A stretch of DNA of 5,326 bases from Flavobacteriaceae bacterium (GTDB lineage: Bacteria > Bacteroidota > Bacteroidia > Flavobacteriales > Flavobacteriaceae). Location: positions 1-5,326 of the forward strand of contig JABSPP010000137.1 in assembly GCA_013214275.1 (NCBI GenBank), in the 5' to 3' direction. A model generated the notes under the pieces. That model was not told where the DNA came from, made no database searches, and worked only from the letters and a program-made list of their open reading frames with translations. This document shows positions 1-5,326 of this stretch, in pieces (the first letter of the stretch is position 1; the number at the start of each line of letters is the position of its first letter). The position numbers and the translations under genes were made by a program.

Positions 1-170
1 TAGAAACCAAAGGAAAGAAATTATTGAACTTTTTCTAGGATTACAACATAGAAGCGATAAAAGCGGCATCCTTTTTTGTCTTGTTCTCGTTTGTTAAATG
101 TACTTACACAGCCTATGATGAAGATTGATATTTGATACTTTGTAAACATTGGTGTTTAACAAAAAAGATA

Positions 171-202
171 TAGCGGATAGCGCGACCCGAAGGGAAACGC
201 CC
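171..202 (-). repeat. GC-rich hairpin element, possibly a dispersed intergenic repeat and/or terminator
   Basis: This short GC-rich island sits in very AT-rich DNA. Read on the minus strand it gives nested stems: GCG (200-198) with CGC (182-180) and CCC (194-192) with GGG (188-186), closing a TTC loop that can also be drawn as a stable UUCG-type tetraloop. A run of six T (minus sense) follows about ten bases past the island, at 166-161. That arrangement could terminate the sigma factor transcript. From memory, similar elements with a CGGGTCG...CTATCCGCT-like core recur between genes in Bacteroidota genomes. That recollection is not a search result, and only one copy is present in this window. 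Confidence 0.4.
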
Positions 203-222
203 TTAAACAATAAAATCTGAGG

Positions 223-246
223 TGAGGATTACATTGTTTTTCCTCA
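223..246 (-). terminator. Inverted repeat downstream of the sigma gene, weak terminator candidate
   Basis: TGAGGA (223-228) and TCCTCA (241-246) form a perfect 6-bp stem with a 12-base loop, 87 bases past the sigma factor stop. In the minus sense it is followed only by a mixed T-rich stretch (ATTTTATTG), so as an intrinsic terminator it is weak. On the plus strand, two G-U pairs would lengthen the stem. Confidence 0.22.
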
Positions 247-332
247 TTCAATTTGATTGCTATTTCCTCTTTTTTTGAACCGTTGATAGGGACGATCTAC
301 AAGGAATTTTTTTGATTGAAACTCGCTATCGA

Positions 333-881
333 CTAATTGTTAAACCAGTTTTTTTCTAGGCATTTCCTTAGTTGTACTCTTGCTCTGTGAATCATGACTC
401 TTAAGTGGGTAGGGGTAATTTCTAATTCCTTGCAGATCTGTTCTGTTTCTAACTCTTGAATGGTTTTCATGTGAAATGCCTTAGCATGTTTTGGGGGTAA
501 GCGACTTATGCAGTCGTCTATTTGTCTTAATAATTCTGCCGATTCTATCTTTTTTTCAACTTCGTTCTCATAGTTTTGTAGGGCTTGTTTTTCTAGTAAA
601 GGACTTTCTTGTTCTGTGTCTTCATACAGGCTTATCCGAACTTCTGACCGTCCTTTTTCTGAATTAACTTGCCGATAATAGTCGATTATTTTTCTTTTGA
701 GGATGGAGGTAAGCCATGTTCTCTCGGTTGCAATGCCTTTAAAATTTTTTGTGGATCTGAGTCCTGAAAAGAACGTTTCTTGAATAAGATCATTGGCTAG
801 ATCGTGATCATTTAACCTAACAATAGCATAGTGATATAAATAATCAGCATACTCTTCTATCCATGTATCGGGCTTTAGCAT
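333..881 (-). CDS. ECF-type RNA polymerase sigma factor (sigma-70 family)
   Basis: A 182-residue protein with the two-domain layout of extracytoplasmic-function sigma factors. Residues about 8-72 match region 2: the core-binding helix with DLIQETFFSGL (31-41) and the -10-reading helix TWLTSILKRKIIDYYR (55-70). Residues about 115-175 match region 4: LPPKHAKAF (128-136), then a helix-turn-helix around QICKELEITPTHLRVMIHRAR (148-168). A charged linker (about 73-112) joins them. The C-terminal LRKCLEKNWF resembles a subgroup that I recall as TIGR02943-like; this is from memory. Its role is to direct core polymerase to alternative promoters; the regulon cannot be read here. The start is the ATG at 881, preceded by A/T only, as is usual in Bacteroidota. 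It is transcribed divergently from panB. No anti-sigma gene is visible beside it. The family call is firm, the trigger unknown. Confidence 0.93.
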   Translation of the reverse strand: MLKPDTWIEEYADYLYHYAIVRLNDHDLANDLIQETFFSGLRSTKNFKGIATERTWLTSILKRKIIDYYRQVNSEKGRSEVRISLYEDTEQESPLLEKQALQNYENEVEKKIESAELLRQIDDCISRLPPKHAKAFHMKTIQELETEQICKELEITPTHLRVMIHRARVQLRKCLEKNWFNN

Positions 882-1183
882 ATTTTTTTTAGCAATTGGT
901 TTTCTTTAACAGAATTAAATATACATCTTTTTTGATTTTCAATATGTTAAACTTATCATTTTGTTGAAAAAAAGTATCATTTTCTATCTTACCTGACTGT
1001 TATGTCATTTTTTCTTGGTTCATTTTTTGTGTGATTTGTTGACAATCTGATCTAAAATGTGCCTGCTCAAAGATTCTTTACATTTAGAAAAATTTTGTGC
1101 TGTTGGTTTTACCTTCGTTTGAAATTAAACCCATAGAATTCTGACGATATTTACTACATTTACAAAATTCTAATACAAGCCGA
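882..1183. other. Divergent promoter region between the sigma gene and panB
   Basis: A 302-base AT-rich spacer from which the sigma factor and panB are read outward, so it must hold promoters for both. I see no gene in it; a 21-codon frame at 1057-1122 looks accidental. The octamer TACATTTA occurs twice on the plus strand, at 1079-1086 and 1155-1162, each followed by an A-rich run. Both differ from the Bacteroidota -7 consensus TAnnTTTG only in the last base, but neither has a TTG at the expected 17-23 base spacing upstream. No clear operator palindrome or riboswitch-like fold is apparent. Confidence 0.6.
916..942 (-). promoter_or_regulatory. Possible promoter for the sigma factor gene
   Basis: In the minus sense, TTG (942-940) is followed after 16 bases by TATATTTA (923-916), which matches TAnnTTTG in seven of eight positions. 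The distance to the sigma factor ATG is about 35 bases. The spacing is one base below the usual 17-23, and the region is so AT-rich that chance matches are likely. Confidence 0.25.
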
Positions 1184-2002
1184 ATGTCTATTACAAGAAA
1201 GAAATACAAACGAATCACCACTAAATCGTTGGTAGAGATGAAGGAAAATGGTGAAAAGATTTCTATGCTTACTGCATATGATTTTACGATGGCAAAGATT
1301 TTAGATCGCGCTGGGATTGATGTAATTCTAGTTGGTGATTCTGCTTCTAATGTAATGAGTGGTCACGAAACAACATTGCCCATTACTCTGAATGAAATGA
1401 TTTATCATGCAAGTTCTGTTATTAGGGCTATAGAGCATTGTCTGGTGGTGGTTGACCTTCCTTTTGGAACTTATCAAGGAAATTCGAAAAATGCCTTAGA
1501 TTCTGCGATTAGAATCATGAAAGAGTCTGGTGGGCATGCGGTTAAATTAGAGGGGGGAAGTGAGATTTCTGAGTCTATCTCAAGGATTTTAACTGCTGGA
1601 ATTCCTGTAATGGGTCATCTTGGTCTAACGCCTCAGTCTATCTACAAATTTGGAACTTACACTGTTCGTGCTAAGGAAGAACAAGAGGCTATAAAATTAA
1701 TGGAAGATGCACAATTATTGGAGCAGCTAGGTTGCTTTGCACTGGTGTTGGAAAAGGTTCCTGCTAGGATCGCTGAAAGGGTGGCTAAGTCTATTAAAAT
1801 TCCTGTTATTGGTATTGGAGCTGGTGGTGGTGTTGATGGTCAGGTTTTAGTTGTACACGATATGTTGGGTATGACTCATGAATTTAATCCTCGTTTCTTG
1901 AGACGTTATGCTGATCTTCACAGTATCATGACTAATGCTTTTAAAAACTATATTCACGATGTAAAAGCACAAAATTTTCCTAATAAAAGTGAACAATACT
2001 AA
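1184..2002 (+). CDS. panB: 3-methyl-2-oxobutanoate hydroxymethyltransferase (ketopantoate hydroxymethyltransferase)
   Basis: The first committed enzyme of pantothenate and coenzyme A synthesis. It moves a hydroxymethyl group from 5,10-methylenetetrahydrofolate to 2-oxoisovalerate, giving ketopantoate. The 272-residue length is normal, and the whole TIM-barrel family signature is present: MLTAYDF (28-34), VGDS with metal ligand D52, HETTLPITL (61-69), DLPFGTYQ with metal ligand D91, VKLEGG with K121 and E123, MGHLGLTPQS (143-152), LEKVP with catalytic E190, and IGIGAGGGVDGQ (209-220). The last differs from the E. coli form (GNATDGQ) in a way I associate with Bacteroidota. The C-terminus FLRRYADLHSIM...FPNKSEQY also fits that group. 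The start at 1184 gives the expected N-terminus; no Shine-Dalgarno is visible. No other pantothenate gene lies in the window. Confidence 0.98.
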   Translation: MSITRKKYKRITTKSLVEMKENGEKISMLTAYDFTMAKILDRAGIDVILVGDSASNVMSGHETTLPITLNEMIYHASSVIRAIEHCLVVVDLPFGTYQGNSKNALDSAIRIMKESGGHAVKLEGGSEISESISRILTAGIPVMGHLGLTPQSIYKFGTYTVRAKEEQEAIKLMEDAQLLEQLGCFALVLEKVPARIAERVAKSIKIPVIGIGAGGGVDGQVLVVHDMLGMTHEFNPRFLRRYADLHSIMTNAFKNYIHDVKAQNFPNKSEQY

Positions 2003-2174
2003 TTTTAAACTGGGTTCTTGGCTAAGAGTGAACCTTGTCGCTGGTCATGCTACATGCTGTTTTGTGAAATCATCGTTATTGGATTGACACCTCCATGGGA
2101 GAATGAACGAAGTGGTAGTCGTTACCAGAAGCTTAAGTGATTAGAAATTAAATGGTTAATATAAATTTAACTGA
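2003..2174. other. Anomalous GC-richer, hairpin-containing spacer between panB and the dehydrogenase gene
   Basis: Positions 2009-2140 have about 45% G+C by hand count, clearly above the other spacers of this window. Several inverted repeats occur: GGTTC/GAACC (2013-2017 and 2030-2034) just after the panB stop, CATG/CATG (2046-2056), CTCC/GGAG with a 3-base loop (2091-2101) and TGGTA/TACCA with a 5-base loop (2113-2127). One plus frame is open from 2009 to a TGA at 2138-2140, with an internal ATG at 2054 that would give 28 residues, including PPWENERSGSRYQKLK. I do not recognise this peptide. The segment could be a gene remnant, a structured RNA or leader of the downstream gene, or a small gene. 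None is proven. The last 35 bases before the next ATG return to ordinary A/T-rich leader. Confidence 0.45.
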
Positions 2175-3116
2175 ATGAAAATTCTTCACATTGATATGAA
2201 TCATCCTTTAATGATTCAACAATTTTCTGATTTAGGTTTTGAAAATCATGAGGATTATAATTCTTCAAAGACTGAAATTGAGGAGAAGGTTCATTTGTAT
2301 GATGGTATTATTATTCGCAGTAGGTTTAAAATCGATCAATCTTTTCTTGACAAGGCAATCAACCTAAAGTTTATCGGCAGGGTAGGCGCTGGACTTGAGA
2401 ATATTGATTGTAACTATGCGAAAAAAAAAGGCATTGAATTAATTGCTGCACCTGAGGGTAATAGAAATGCTGTGGGAGAGCATGCCTTGGGGATGTTGTT
2501 ATGTCTTTTTAATAAATTAAATACCGCTGATACTGAGGTAAAACAAGGAAAGTGGCTCCGTGAGCACAATAGAGGCCTAGAACTTGACGGGAAAACGATA
2601 GGTCTTATAGGTTATGGGAATACGGGAAAGGCTTTTGCTAAAAAACTCAGTGGATTTGATACATCTGTAATCTTCCACGACCTTGTTAATGGTTTAGGTG
2701 ATGAGTACGCCTCACAGGTTAGTCTTAAAGAACTTCAGGCTAAAGCCGATGTATTGAGTTTACACATTCCCCAAACAGAACTCACCATCGGAATGGTCAA
2801 TTCTGTGTTTATTCATCAATTCAAAAAGTCTTTCTGGCTTATTAATACTGCGAGGGGAAAGAGCGTTGTTATAAAAGACTTAGTCTCTGCTTTGAATTCT
2901 GGAAAAGTACTGGGTGCTGGGTTAGATGTCTTGGAATATGAAAGTTCATCTTTTGAGGATCTGTTTTCATCCGAGCCTCCCAAAGACTTTCAATATCTGA
3001 TCAAGGCAAAAAATGTGTTGCTAACTCCTCATGTAGCAGGGTGGTCTATTGATAGTAAGGTAAAACTTGCTGAAATAATTGTTGATAAGGTAAGAACTAT
3101 TTTTTGTGGTATCTAG
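2175..3116 (+). CDS. D-2-hydroxyacid dehydrogenase, short phosphoglycerate-dehydrogenase-like (SerA-type, no ACT domain)
   Basis: A 313-residue NAD-dependent oxidoreductase of the D-isomer-specific 2-hydroxyacid dehydrogenase family. The split catalytic domain (about 1-100 and 285-313) surrounds a Rossmann domain. It has IGRVGAGLENID (67-78), EGNRNAVGEHALGMLL (94-109), the dinucleotide loop GYGNTG (146-151) and D169 at the end of the second strand, which favours NAD over NADP. The catalytic set is complete: R227 in NTARG, E254 in LDVLE and H286 in TPHVAG. E. coli SerA is about 410 residues; this protein stops before any ACT regulatory domain, like the short SerA forms I recall from Bacteroidota. 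3-phosphoglycerate is therefore a plausible substrate, but serC is not adjacent, so another 2-hydroxyacid is equally possible. It lies 172 bases after panB and 71 before the DoxX-like gene on the same strand. Confidence 0.9.
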   Translation: MKILHIDMNHPLMIQQFSDLGFENHEDYNSSKTEIEEKVHLYDGIIIRSRFKIDQSFLDKAINLKFIGRVGAGLENIDCNYAKKKGIELIAAPEGNRNAVGEHALGMLLCLFNKLNTADTEVKQGKWLREHNRGLELDGKTIGLIGYGNTGKAFAKKLSGFDTSVIFHDLVNGLGDEYASQVSLKELQAKADVLSLHIPQTELTIGMVNSVFIHQFKKSFWLINTARGKSVVIKDLVSALNSGKVLGAGLDVLEYESSSFEDLFSSEPPKDFQYLIKAKNVLLTPHVAGWSIDSKVKLAEIIVDKVRTIFCGI

Positions 3117-3187
3117 CTCTTTTTTATACTTTTAATCATCTTTATAGAAAGAACGAATTGTACTTTTTAACTTACTAAAAATAATTT

Positions 3188-3592
3188 ATGTCTGCTGTTT
3201 TTGAATATCCTTTAGAGCTTCTTATTTTGCTCTTTCTAGTTGTTACTTTTTTTCAATCGTCTATCGATAAAATCACTGATTGGAATGGAAACTTGGAGTT
3301 TATCAGAGAGCATTTTCAAAACTCCCCTCTTAAAAATATGGTTCCTCTACTTTTGGGCATTATTCTCTTAATGGAATTTGCTGCAAGTTTGTTAATGATT
3401 GTTGGGGGAATTCAAATTGTTATGATAGGGATGAAGGATTTTGCTATCTATGGTATTGAATTATCTGCGTTGTGTTTAATCTTCTTACTTTTTGGTCAGC
3501 GATTAGCAAAAGATTATGCAGGAGCGATGACTTTGGCGGTATATTTTATTATCACAATACTTGGGTTGTATGTTATGGTTGACTTTGGATAA
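3188..3592 (+). CDS. Small DoxX-like inner-membrane protein
   Basis: A 134-residue, very hydrophobic protein with four predicted membrane segments at about 7-23, 51-80, 86-103 and 110-131, the usual fold of DoxX/DoxD-like proteins. The loop between the first two carries SIDKITDWNGNLEFIREHFQ and SPLKNMVP. The segment FGQRLAKDYAGA (102-113) before the last helix is a pattern I associate with Bacteroidota DoxX-family proteins. Family members have been linked to thiosulfate:quinone oxidation or redox and detoxification complexes, but most of these small ones have no proven role, so I give none. It follows the dehydrogenase by 71 bases on the same strand and may be cotranscribed with it. A hairpin with a T-run lies 50 bases past its stop. 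Confidence 0.8.
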   Translation: MSAVFEYPLELLILLFLVVTFFQSSIDKITDWNGNLEFIREHFQNSPLKNMVPLLLGIILLMEFAASLLMIVGGIQIVMIGMKDFAIYGIELSALCLIFLLFGQRLAKDYAGAMTLAVYFIITILGLYVMVDFG

Positions 3593-3641
3593 GATCTTGT
3601 TATCCTTTTTTAAAAAACCATTGTTTTTAATTATAATTAAA

Positions 3642-3661
3642 GCCTTTGCAAGAGGCGTTTT
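3642..3661 (+). terminator. Intrinsic terminator after the DoxX-like gene
   Basis: GCCTTT (3642-3647) pairs with AAGAGGC-side bases 3651-3656 (six pairs, one of them G-U) around a GCA loop. It is followed directly by GTTTT and, ten bases later, by a run of seven T. It sits between two convergent genes. In the minus sense the same stem is followed by TTTAATTAT, so it may also weakly stop the methyltransferase transcript. The stem is short but correctly placed. Confidence 0.55.
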
Positions 3662-3736
3662 CAGGCGTGTTTTTTTGTTTATGATACATGTGATCCGCTT
3701 TAACAGAAAGTTGCTTAACGCTTCTTAAAAGAAGGA

Positions 3737-4588
3737 TTACACGTGTTGAATCTCATAAATCAAAGAAGAATACTCTTTTGTTTTCATCGCTTTAAGATTG
3801 GATTGAAGCCCAACTTTGAAAGCTTTAAAATAGTTTTTTTTGCCTGTTTTATATTTTTCACTTAGCAATGATACATAGAAAGCGTCGTATTTTAGGGGAT
3901 AGACATTCGTTACCTTCATATCTAAAGGTTCAAAGAGGTTGTGAATTGATCTTTGTGAAAAATGCCAAAGATGTCTCGGAACATCGAAGGCTGCCCAATA
4001 TTCTTTGTAATATTCGGCGTCATAGCTTTTAAAATTTGGTGCAGCAATAATTAATTTCCCCTCTTTTTTTAACATCTTTTTTAGGTAGTCTAAACATTCC
4101 AATAAATTGAGAACATGCTCAAGGGAGTGCCACATTGTGATAACATCGTATTGTTGGGATGTTACTCTTTCGATGGAATTTTCTAGAATCACTCCTTTTC
4201 TTCTAGCAATTCTTCTAGCTTTTTCGTTGGGTTCCACACCAAAAACTTGATATTTCTTTTTCTTACAAAAATGTAGAAAAGCTCCGTTTCCTGCTCCAAT
4301 ATCTAGAACTGATTTATTTTTATTTCTATCTCTAAAAATAGATTCTTTACGTTTAAAGGATATATTTTTAACGTAATTATAAAAAATATTAGAAAGACTG
4401 ATTTCGTGATTGAAATGGGATTGGTATTTATCCGATTCATAATAGTCCTCTATATCAGTTGGTATAGGAGATGTTACTAGCATTTCTAACTCCACGTTAC
4501 GCATAACTTCGTACATTTCCTTGGAAACTAAATGGTCTTTGCAATCTAAGAAAGCAACAACCCCTTTGTGTAATTCTTTTTCTCTCAT
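3737..4588 (-). CDS. Class I SAM-dependent methyltransferase (Methyltransf_23-like), mnmG-linked
   Basis: A 283-residue protein with a Rossmann methyltransferase core. Motif I is VLDIGAGNGAF (94-104). The ribose-binding acidic residue is E119 in FGVEPN, motif IV is MWHSLEHV (152-159), and IIAAPNF (180-186) follows. DVPRHLWHFS (202-211) is typical of Methyltransf_23-type enzymes. The N-terminal part (about 13-60) resembles the zinc-ribbon lead-in of this group, but the cysteines are reduced to a single C16; the usual second pair is replaced (MRNVELEML). The substrate is unknown. It lies 50 bases after mnmG on the same strand, an arrangement I recall from other Bacteroidota, so cotranscription is likely. 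The ATG at 4588 is the first ATG in this frame after the mnmG stop, although the frame stays open further upstream without ATG, GTG or TTG. It overlaps a short leader frame by ATGA. Confidence 0.88.
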   Translation of the reverse strand: MREKELHKGVVAFLDCKDHLVSKEMYEVMRNVELEMLVTSPIPTDIEDYYESDKYQSHFNHEISLSNIFYNYVKNISFKRKESIFRDRNKNKSVLDIGAGNGAFLHFCKKKKYQVFGVEPNEKARRIARRKGVILENSIERVTSQQYDVITMWHSLEHVLNLLECLDYLKKMLKKEGKLIIAAPNFKSYDAEYYKEYWAAFDVPRHLWHFSQRSIHNLFEPLDMKVTNVYPLKYDAFYVSLLSEKYKTGKKNYFKAFKVGLQSNLKAMKTKEYSSLIYEIQHV

Positions 4589-4623
4589 TTTGAAAAATTT
4601 GCGTCGTGTTCCATGTGAAACAT
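4585..4623 (-). CDS. Possible 12-codon leader peptide overlapping the methyltransferase start
   Basis: In the minus sense, ATG at 4623 opens a frame reading MFHMEHDANFSK, which ends in TGA at 4587-4585. The TGA overlaps the methyltransferase ATG (4588-4586) as ATGA, the classic layout for translational coupling. The first codons are the parS-like palindrome read as protein: ATG TTT CAC ATG GAA CA. It may therefore be a by-product of that site. Alternatively, the methyltransferase originally began at this ATG and a one-base shift separated the two frames. Nothing shows that it is translated. Confidence 0.25.
   Translation of the reverse strand: MFHMEHDANFSK
4607..4622. promoter_or_regulatory. 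parS-like palindrome (candidate ParB/Spo0J binding site)
   Basis: The plus-strand 16-mer TGTTCCATGTGAAACA matches the chromosomal parS consensus TGTTTCACGTGAAACA in 14 of 16 positions. The differences are C for T at position 5, a change I recall in natural sites, and T for C at position 8, inside the central CACGTG. parS sites are bound by ParB and clustered near the replication origin in most bacteria, often around gidA (mnmG)-linked genes. Here it lies in the 50-base gap right after mnmG. No parA or parB is in the window, and the central mismatch could weaken binding. Confidence 0.5.
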
Positions 4624-4638
4624 TGTTGAAAAATCTTT

Positions 4639-5326
4639 TTATCTTCCCATATGAACAAGCAACACGGAAACATCGCTTGGGGATACCCCGCTTATTCTAC
4701 TCGCCTGCGATATCGTTGTTGGTTGAACTTTGATTAACTTTTCTCTCGCTTCAAAAGAAAGCGACTTTACATTATTATAATTAAATGATAGGGGGATGTT
4801 TATATTTTCTAAACGGTTTAATTTGTCTGCATTGGCTTTTTCTTTTTCGATGTACCCTGAATATTTTAAGTGTATTTCCGTTTGCTCTATTATTTCTCCA
4901 TCAATCTCAAGATCGTCTATAAAGTTTGTGTACGCGTCTATGTTTTTAAAATCAGAGAGCGTTAACTGAGGCCTTGATGCAATCTTGTACATTTTCATCC
5001 CTTGTTTAATTGGAGCTAAGCTTTTCTTTTCTAATATCGGGTTTACTTGCTCTATATTAACACTGGTCTCTTTTAAAAATTGTATCAGTTTTTTTGTTTT
5101 ATCTTGTTTTTCTTTAACTCGAGTCATTCGGTCACCAGATACTAATCCTAGTTCATATCCAAAGGGTGTCAATCTCAAATCTGCATTATCTTGACGTAAT
5201 AGTGTTCTGTATTCTGCTCTAGAAGTGAACATTCTGTAGGGTTCTTCGGTGCCTTTCGTAATCAAATCGTCAATCAGAACTCCGATGTAAGCTTGACTCC
5301 TTTTTAGTATAAATGGTAATTTTCCT
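4639..5326 (-). CDS. mnmG: MnmG (GidA), tRNA uridine-5-carboxymethylaminomethyl synthesis enzyme, C-terminal part
   Basis: The gene enters from the right edge. The 228 residues present are the C-terminal third or so of a protein of usually about 620-630. With MnmE, this FAD enzyme modifies the wobble uridine (U34) of certain tRNAs at carbon 5. The fragment begins inside the family block AYIGVLIDDL, and the hallmark EPYRMFTSRAEYRTLLRQDN follows. Then come DNADLRLTPFGYELGLV, the helical tRNA/MnmE-binding domain with LKYSGYIEKE, and the end RISGVSPSDVSVLLVHMGR, which is the normal C-terminus. The frame is open to the window edge (last full codon 5325-5323), so the TTG at 5265 is internal and not a start. 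The methyltransferase follows after 50 bases. No frameshift or missing motif is visible. Confidence 0.97.
   Translation of the reverse strand, partial: GKLPFILKRSQAYIGVLIDDLITKGTEEPYRMFTSRAEYRTLLRQDNADLRLTPFGYELGLVSGDRMTRVKEKQDKTKKLIQFLKETSVNIEQVNPILEKKSLAPIKQGMKMYKIASRPQLTLSDFKNIDAYTNFIDDLEIDGEIIEQTEIHLKYSGYIEKEKANADKLNRLENINIPLSFNYNNVKSLSFEAREKLIKVQPTTISQASRISGVSPSDVSVLLVHMGR

Larger units (their letters stand above)
1..332. other. Noncoding stretch downstream of the sigma factor gene
   Basis: I find no convincing gene here on either strand. The longest minus-strand frame with an ATG (149 to 21, 42 codons) has no recognisable domain and is probably chance. The stretch contains three inverted repeats. 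A 6-bp stem TAAACA/TGTTTA with a 4-base loop lies at 143-158. A GC-rich hairpin element lies at 171-202 and a 6-bp stem at 223-246; both are listed separately. No cysteine-rich anti-sigma gene follows the sigma factor in this space, although such a gene often sits there in related operons. Reading continues off the left edge, so a gene beyond position 1 cannot be excluded. Confidence 0.6.

Noticed and set aside
21..149. Minus-strand 42-codon frame with an ATG at 149
   Set aside because: No recognisable domain; its start lies inside a hairpin (143-158) and its composition looks like translated AT-rich spacer.
1057..1122. 21-codon plus-strand frame upstream of panB as a regulatory leader peptide
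   Set aside because: No run of regulatory codons (valine, leucine), no attenuator hairpin after it, and it ends 61 bases before panB.
1989..2087. GTG-started frame overlapping the panB end
   Set aside because: Needs an uncommon start inside panB, has no recognisable content, and competes with another open frame in the same segment.
2162..2169. TAAATTTA as a -7 element for the dehydrogenase gene
   Set aside because: It ends only five bases before the ATG and has no TTG at the right distance; low-complexity A/T sequence explains it.
3721..3734. CTTCTT/AAGAAG inverted repeat as the methyltransferase terminator
   Set aside because: The loop would be two to four bases with A/T-rich pairing, and no T-run follows in the minus sense.
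3736..3753. CACGTG-centred palindrome at the 3' end of the methyltransferase as a second parS site
   Set aside because: Only about 9 of 16 positions match the consensus outside and inside the CACGTG core, and it lies within coding sequence.
4521..4733. Plus-strand 70-codon frame
   Set aside because: Lies antisense to the methyltransferase start, the spacer and the mnmG end, all well supported; its peptide matches nothing I recognise.
4985..5194. Plus-strand 69-codon frame
   Set aside because: Entirely antisense to conserved mnmG coding sequence; hydrophobic and cysteine/serine-rich as shadow frames often are.

Overview
The window is AT-rich and most likely comes from a member of the Bacteroidota, possibly the marine Cytophagales/Flavobacteriales side of the phylum. 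Three things suggest this. Coding starts are preceded by A/T-rich leaders instead of Shine-Dalgarno sequences. Every recognisable protein looks closest to Bacteroidota versions of its family. Promoter-like elements resemble the TAnnTTTG -7 type more than sigma-70 TATAAT. The phylum call is from recalled family features; no database was searched.

Layout, left to right. Positions 1-332 hold no convincing gene, but contain a GC-rich hairpin element and a second inverted repeat downstream of the first gene. Positions 333-881 (minus) encode an ECF-type sigma factor. A 302-base divergent promoter region follows. Then comes a plus-strand run: panB (1184-2002, pantothenate synthesis), an oddly GC-rich and hairpin-containing 172-base spacer, a D-2-hydroxyacid dehydrogenase of the short SerA type (2175-3116), and a small four-helix DoxX-like membrane protein (3188-3592). 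A hairpin plus T-run at about 3642-3661 probably ends this run. From the right edge, on the minus strand, lie the C-terminal 228 residues of MnmG (GidA; tRNA wobble-uridine modification, cut by the window edge) and, 50 bases downstream, a class I SAM-dependent methyltransferase (4588-3737). The two plausibly form one operon that converges on the DoxX-like gene.

Most of the window is ordinary core metabolism and housekeeping. I see no mobile element, CRISPR array, RNA gene or defence-type cassette, and no complete new system. The most interesting items are a 16-bp ParB-site (parS)-like palindrome in the mnmG-methyltransferase gap, which also forms the start of a 12-codon leader ORF overlapping the methyltransferase start by ATGA; the anomalous segment between panB and the dehydrogenase; and the GC-rich hairpin element left of the sigma gene.
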